From: an uncultured Bacteroidota bacterium
GTDB lineage: Bacteria; Bacteroidota; Bacteroidia; Flavobacteriales; Flavobacteriaceae
Assembly: GCA_902635965.1 (NCBI GenBank)
Contig: CACPQA010000012.1
Span: forward strand, 1 to 59,082
Direction: 5' to 3'
Length of the DNA stretch: 59,082 nt
Part shown: positions 55,640 through 59,082 of the stretch, piece by piece
How the letters are laid out: the number at the start of each line of letters is the position of its first letter
Numbering within the stretch: the stretch's first letter is position 1
Made by a program: the position numbers and the translations under genes
The notes under the pieces: model-generated
Databases searched by the model: none
What the model was told of the DNA's origin: nothing
What the model saw: only the letters and a program-made list of their open reading frames with translations

Positions 55640-56684
55640 AAAAGATATTTTCTCCCTCGCACGAAAAGAGATTTTAAAATTGATTCCATATAAATCAGCC
55701 AGAGACGATTTTTCTAGTGATCAAAAAAAAATGATCATGATGGATGCTAATGAAAATCCTTTTGAAAATGACCTAAATAGGTACCCTGACCCAATGCAGA
55801 ATAAACTAAAAAAAAGAATAGCAGAATCAAAAAAAGTTAATTTAGACGAGATTTACCTTGGAAATGGAAGTGACGATATTATAAATCAACTTATAATTGC
55901 CTTTTGTAGACCTAATATTGATAGTATTTTGATCTGCCCACCCACTTTTGGGATGTATGAGGTTCATGCAAATCTAAATTTAATTAAAAGTTTGAAAGTT
56001 CCACTTAGTTTGCAATTTAATTTAGAGGAGGAAAGTATTTTTTCATCCATTCAAAAAAACACAAAGATTATATTTATCCCCAATCCAAATAATCCGACAG
56101 GAAATTCTTTTTCTGATCTAAAAATTCAAAAGATTATTGATAATTTTAGTGGAATCGTTGCAATAGACGAGGCTTATTCTGAATTTTATGAAGGGGATTC
56201 ATTTGTGCCCTTGATTTCTAAGTATAAAAATCTAGTGGTCATACAAACATTTTCTAAAGGACAAGGTTTAGCAGGAGCAAGGCTAGGAATGTGTTTTGCA
56301 AATAAATATATTATAGAAATTTTAAATAAAATCAAAGCCCCTTATAACATAAATTCATTAACTGTAGATGCTGCTCTTAAAAAACTAGATAAACAAGATA
56401 TTGTTTATCAACAGGTTAGAGAAATCATTGAAGAAAAAAATCGTTTGTTAAATGAAATTAAAAATGTGAAGTTTATAAAGAAAATCTATAAATCTGATGC
56501 CAATTTTTTTATGATAAAGGTTGATAATGGGGACAAAAGATACCAACAATTATTAAATCTAGGAATAGTTGTGAGAAATACTTCAAAATATCACAACTGT
56601 AAAAATACTTTAAGAATAACTGTAGGAAAAAAAGATGAAAATAATGCTTTAATATCAGCATTTTCTAAAATGGATCTCAAATGA
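55632..56684 (+). CDS. hisC: Histidinol-phosphate aminotransferase HisC
   Basis: HisC is the PLP-dependent aminotransferase that makes histidinol phosphate. In 350 residues it shows MDANENPFENDLNRYPDPMQ, YLGNGSDDIINQLI, PNPNNPTGNSF, VAIDEAYSEFYEG and the PLP lysine in TFSKGQGLAGARLGMC. The Arg needed for phosphate or carboxylate binding sits in NTLRITVGK at the C-terminus. It overlaps hisD by eight bases and hisB by four. Confidence 0.96.
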   Translation: MTKKDIFSLARKEILKLIPYKSARDDFSSDQKKMIMMDANENPFENDLNRYPDPMQNKLKKRIAESKKVNLDEIYLGNGSDDIINQLIIAFCRPNIDSILICPPTFGMYEVHANLNLIKSLKVPLSLQFNLEEESIFSSIQKNTKIIFIPNPNNPTGNSFSDLKIQKIIDNFSGIVAIDEAYSEFYEGDSFVPLISKYKNLVVIQTFSKGQGLAGARLGMCFANKYIIEILNKIKAPYNINSLTVDAALKKLDKQDIVYQQVREIIEEKNRLLNEIKNVKFIKKIYKSDANFFMIKVDNGDKRYQQLLNLGIVVRNTSKYHNCKNTLRITVGKKDENNALISAFSKMDLK

Positions 56685-57808
56685 AAAAAATACTTTTTAT
56701 TGATAGAGATGGGACAATAATCAATGAGCCAAAAGATTTTCAAGTTGATTCATTCGAAAAACTTGAGTTTAAAACAAACGTTTTAAAATATTTGTCTAAA
56801 ATTTCAGAAGAGTGTGATTTTGATTTAGTTATGGTAACAAATCAAGATGGATTAGGAACAAAATCTTTTCCTGAGAGAGAATTTTGGCCAGTACAAAATT
56901 TTATAATAAAGACATTTGAAAATGAGGGAATATATTTCAAAGAAATATTAATTGACAGAACTTTCCCTGATGAAAATGCAAATACAAGAAAGCCAAATAC
57001 AGGTTTAATCGAAAAATATTTAGTAGATAAAAATATTAATATTAATGAATCATTTGTAATAGGCGACAGGGTAACAGATTTAAAATTTGCACAAAATATT
57101 GGATGTAAAGGAATATTAATTAATGATTTAAAAACTACAGATCATTTAAAATCAGGTAGCAATTTAGATGAAGATTCAATGTTTTTTTTCCAAGATTGGA
57201 AAGGTATTTATAATTTTTTAAAATTAGAGTTCCGAACTATCAGTTTTACAAGAAAAACCAATGAAACAAATATTAAAATTTCATTGAATCTTGATGGAAC
57301 AGGGAATAGTTCAATTGATACTGGAATAAAGTTTTTTGACCATATGCTTGACCAATTGTGTAAACATTCTGGAATTGATATTAACTTATCAGTTAAAGGT
57401 GATTTGGATGTTGATGAGCACCACACAATTGAAGACACAGCAATTGCACTAGGCAAAGGGTTTAAGAAGGTTTTAAAAGATAAAATGGGTATTGAGAGAT
57501 ATGGTTTTTGTTTACCAATGGATGATTCTTTAGCTACTGTTAGCCTAGATTTTGGAGGAAGAAGTTGGTTGGTTTGGGATGTTTCTTTTAAGAGAGATAT
57601 GATAGGTAAAATGCCAACTGAAATGTTTATTCATTTTTTTAAATCTTTTTCGGATGAATCTAAATCAAATTTGAATATCAAGGCGGTTGGTGATAATGAG
57701 CATCATAAAATTGAGTCGATATTCAAGGCTTTTGCAAAGGCCATTAAAATGGCTGTAAGACGGGATCCTGACAAAATGGTTTTGCCAACTACAAAAGGTA
57801 TATTGTAA
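56681..57808 (+). CDS. hisB: Bifunctional histidinol-phosphatase / imidazoleglycerol-phosphate dehydratase HisB
   Basis: Two enzymes are fused in 375 residues. Residues 1 to about 180 are a HAD-type histidinol phosphatase (ILFIDRDGTI with Asp8 and Asp10; VTNQDGLG; TRKPNTGL; FVIGDRVTDLKFA). Residues from about 185 are imidazoleglycerol-phosphate dehydratase with two manganese sites (FFDHMLDQLCKHSG, DEHHTIEDTAIALG, DNEHHKIESIFKA). The fusion is known in Enterobacteria and Bacteroidota. A shortened zinc loop is seen (no CHH..C cysteine set in the phosphatase). It overlaps hisC by four and hisH by one base. Confidence 0.94.
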   Translation: MKKILFIDRDGTIINEPKDFQVDSFEKLEFKTNVLKYLSKISEECDFDLVMVTNQDGLGTKSFPEREFWPVQNFIIKTFENEGIYFKEILIDRTFPDENANTRKPNTGLIEKYLVDKNININESFVIGDRVTDLKFAQNIGCKGILINDLKTTDHLKSGSNLDEDSMFFFQDWKGIYNFLKLEFRTISFTRKTNETNIKISLNLDGTGNSSIDTGIKFFDHMLDQLCKHSGIDINLSVKGDLDVDEHHTIEDTAIALGKGFKKVLKDKMGIERYGFCLPMDDSLATVSLDFGGRSWLVWDVSFKRDMIGKMPTEMFIHFFKSFSDESKSNLNIKAVGDNEHHKIESIFKAFAKAIKMAVRRDPDKMVLPTTKGIL

Positions 57809-58386
57809 TGAAGGTGTCTATCGTTGATTATGGCGCAGGTAATGTTCAGAGTCTTAAGTTTGCTTTAAACAGACTAGGTGTGAATGGAATTTTGACTTCG
57901 GAAAAAGAAATAATTATGAATAGTGATAAAATAATATTTCCAGGAGTAGGGGAGGCTTCAACAGCGATGATAAAACTAAAATCAACTGGATTAGATAAAG
58001 TTATTCCAGATTTGAAACAACCTTTTTTAGGAATATGCTTAGGTATGCAACTTCTTTGTAAGACTTCGGAAGAGGGAAATACTCAGGGTCTTAATATTTT
58101 TTCATGTGATGTAAGAAAATTTACGAATAAATTAAAAGTACCGCAAATGGGTTGGAATATTATAAAAAACTTAAAAGGTCCTTTGTATGAAAAAATTGAA
58201 AATTCTTATGTATATCTCGTACACAGTTATTATGTGCCTGTTATCAAATATACAATCTCAGTTACCGACTATGGTTTAGAATATAGTTCTGCAATACAAA
58301 AAGATAATTTCTTTGGAGTACAATTTCACCCCGAAAAAAGCAGTAAGGTTGGTAGCAGAATTTTGAAAAATTTTTTAAAACTATGA
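57808..58386 (+). CDS. hisH: Imidazole glycerol phosphate synthase subunit HisH
   Basis: HisH is the class I glutamine amidotransferase that supplies ammonia to HisF. The 192-residue protein has the nucleophile Cys in FLGICLGMQLL, and His and Glu in GVQFHPEKS, completing the triad. VDYGAGNVQSLKFALNRLG is the family N-terminus. Its ATG overlaps the hisB stop by one base (TAATG) and its stop overlaps the hisA start by four (ATGA), showing coupled translation. Confidence 0.95.
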   Translation: MKVSIVDYGAGNVQSLKFALNRLGVNGILTSEKEIIMNSDKIIFPGVGEASTAMIKLKSTGLDKVIPDLKQPFLGICLGMQLLCKTSEEGNTQGLNIFSCDVRKFTNKLKVPQMGWNIIKNLKGPLYEKIENSYVYLVHSYYVPVIKYTISVTDYGLEYSSAIQKDNFFGVQFHPEKSSKVGSRILKNFLKL

Positions 58387-59082
58387 AAATCATCCCTGCA
58401 ATTGATATTCTTGACGGTAAATGTGTTCGCTTAAGTAAAGGTAAATACGATACATCAAAAATTTACAGTGAAAACCCTTTGGATATTGCATTAGAGTTCC
58501 AAGATAATGGAGTTGAAAACCTTCATATTGTAGATTTAGACGGAGCTAGATCAAATAAAATTCGAAATTTTAAAATCATCGAGAAAATAGTTAGAGAAAC
58601 AAATCTTGATATCCAGTTTGGGGGTGGTATAAAGTCTGATCATCAGATAAAAATTGCCTTTGAATCTGGTGTAAATAAAGTAATTGCGGGAAGTGTTGCA
58701 GTGAAAAAACCAGAAAAGTTTATCCAATGGATTGAATATTTTGGCTTTGAGAAAATAATTTTAGGTGTAGATTATTTCAAATTCAAAGTGCATACGAATG
58801 GTTGGCTAAACGAAGAAAATGTTTCACCTATTACGTTAATTAAATCCTTTCTTAAATACAATCTCAAATATGTTATTTGCACTGACATTGAAAAAGACGG
58901 CATGCTCTCTGGTCCCTCATTTACTATGTATGAGAATATTTTGTCAAAAATGAAAATTAAATTGATTTCTTCGGGAGGTATAAAAGGAATTGATGATCTT
59001 GAAAAGTTACTAAAAATTGGATGCAACGGAGCTATTGTCGGTAAAGCTATTTATGAAAACTTAATTTCAATGGATGACATCA
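58383..59082 (+). CDS. hisA: Phosphoribosylformimino-AICAR-phosphate isomerase HisA, N-terminal part
   Basis: The reading frame starts at ATG 58383 (MKIIPAIDILDGKCVRLSKG) and stays open to the window end, giving about 233 residues of a protein usually about 240-250 long. HisA isomerises ProFAR to PRFAR on a TIM barrel; the catalytic Asp is in PAIDILDG, and IVDLDGAR, QFGGGIKS, VIAGSVAV and CTDIEKDGMLSGPS are family motifs. The His operon order here is G-D-C-B-H-A; hisF and hisIE presumably follow outside the window. Confidence 0.95.
   Translation, partial: MKIIPAIDILDGKCVRLSKGKYDTSKIYSENPLDIALEFQDNGVENLHIVDLDGARSNKIRNFKIIEKIVRETNLDIQFGGGIKSDHQIKIAFESGVNKVIAGSVAVKKPEKFIQWIEYFGFEKIILGVDYFKFKVHTNGWLNEENVSPITLIKSFLKYNLKYVICTDIEKDGMLSGPSFTMYENILSKMKIKLISSGGIKGIDDLEKLLKIGCNGAIVGKAIYENLISMDDI

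Noticed and set aside
1-59082. Mobile elements, CRISPR arrays, tRNA, rRNA, prophage
   Set aside because: No transposase, terminal inverted repeats, direct-repeat arrays, cloverleaf sequences or phage genes were seen on either strand.

Overview
The window is about 59 kb of AT-rich, densely packed chromosomal DNA from a member of the Bacteroidota, most likely a marine flavobacterium with a small, streamlined genome. The signs are an LpxC-FabZ fusion, a PorX regulator next to tsaE, a short LeuA beside a citramalate-synthase-type homologue, -7 boxes of the form TAnnTTTG, almost no Shine-Dalgarno sequences, a carboxypeptidase-like/plug/barrel outer-membrane protein, and a PLP enzyme pair that looks like sulfonolipid synthesis. 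I see no insertion sequence, phage gene, CRISPR array, tRNA or rRNA. This is core chromosome rather than an island.

Layout. 1-5034 (minus): leuA-leuC-leuD-cimA-leuB, a branched-chain operon cut off inside leuB. 5166-8197: an unrecognised helical-repeat protein, an RluA-type pseudouridine synthase and panB. 8266-10277: dnaK with a sigma-54-like promoter, an inverted repeat and a clear terminator. 10339-13810: a PAS-UbiA prenyltransferase fusion, a CPBP membrane protease, a 59-residue membrane protein and an alpha/beta hydrolase. 13799-20504: an acetyltransferase, fumC, a 53-residue membrane protein, an outer-membrane barrel, an ArsC-like reductase, a HAD phosphatase and prfB with its programmed frameshift. 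20581-28544: a zinc metalloprotease, threonine aldolase, an S9 peptidase lipoprotein and the candidate cysteate synthase/acyltransferase pair. 28541-37211: dnaN, a SAM hydroxide adenosyltransferase-family protein, a PhoH-like ATPase, purC, parE and parC. 37200-46982: a lipoprotein and XRE regulator divergent from an M14 peptidase, then an Lrp regulator, ppc, aroB, proline dehydrogenase, a small membrane protein, tsaE and porX. 47113-53344: lpxD, lpxC-fabZ, lpxA, efp, sucD, fabG and a prohibitin-like protein. 53360-59082: a histidine attenuator followed by hisGDCBHA, cut off inside hisA.

How the genes work together. CimA can feed citramalate into the same LeuCD/LeuB steps used for leucine, giving a threonine-independent route to isoleucine. 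The lpx cluster makes the start of lipid A and joins it to fatty-acid elongation (FabZ, FabG). The his genes form a tightly coupled operon that appears to be controlled by ribosome stalling on a 17-residue leader peptide with three histidines. PorX links the region to type IX secretion control. The two PLP enzymes at 26231-28544 probably make the headgroup and sphingoid-like base of a sulfonolipid.

The strongest leads for something new are the PAS-UbiA fusion, the histidine attenuator, the sulfonolipid pair, the paired GTATAC operators between the XRE regulator and the M14 peptidase, and the sigma-54-like dnaK promoter. Gene packing is extreme: convergent genes overlap or nearly abut with no visible terminators, and several start codons lie within a few bases of the predicted -7 box.
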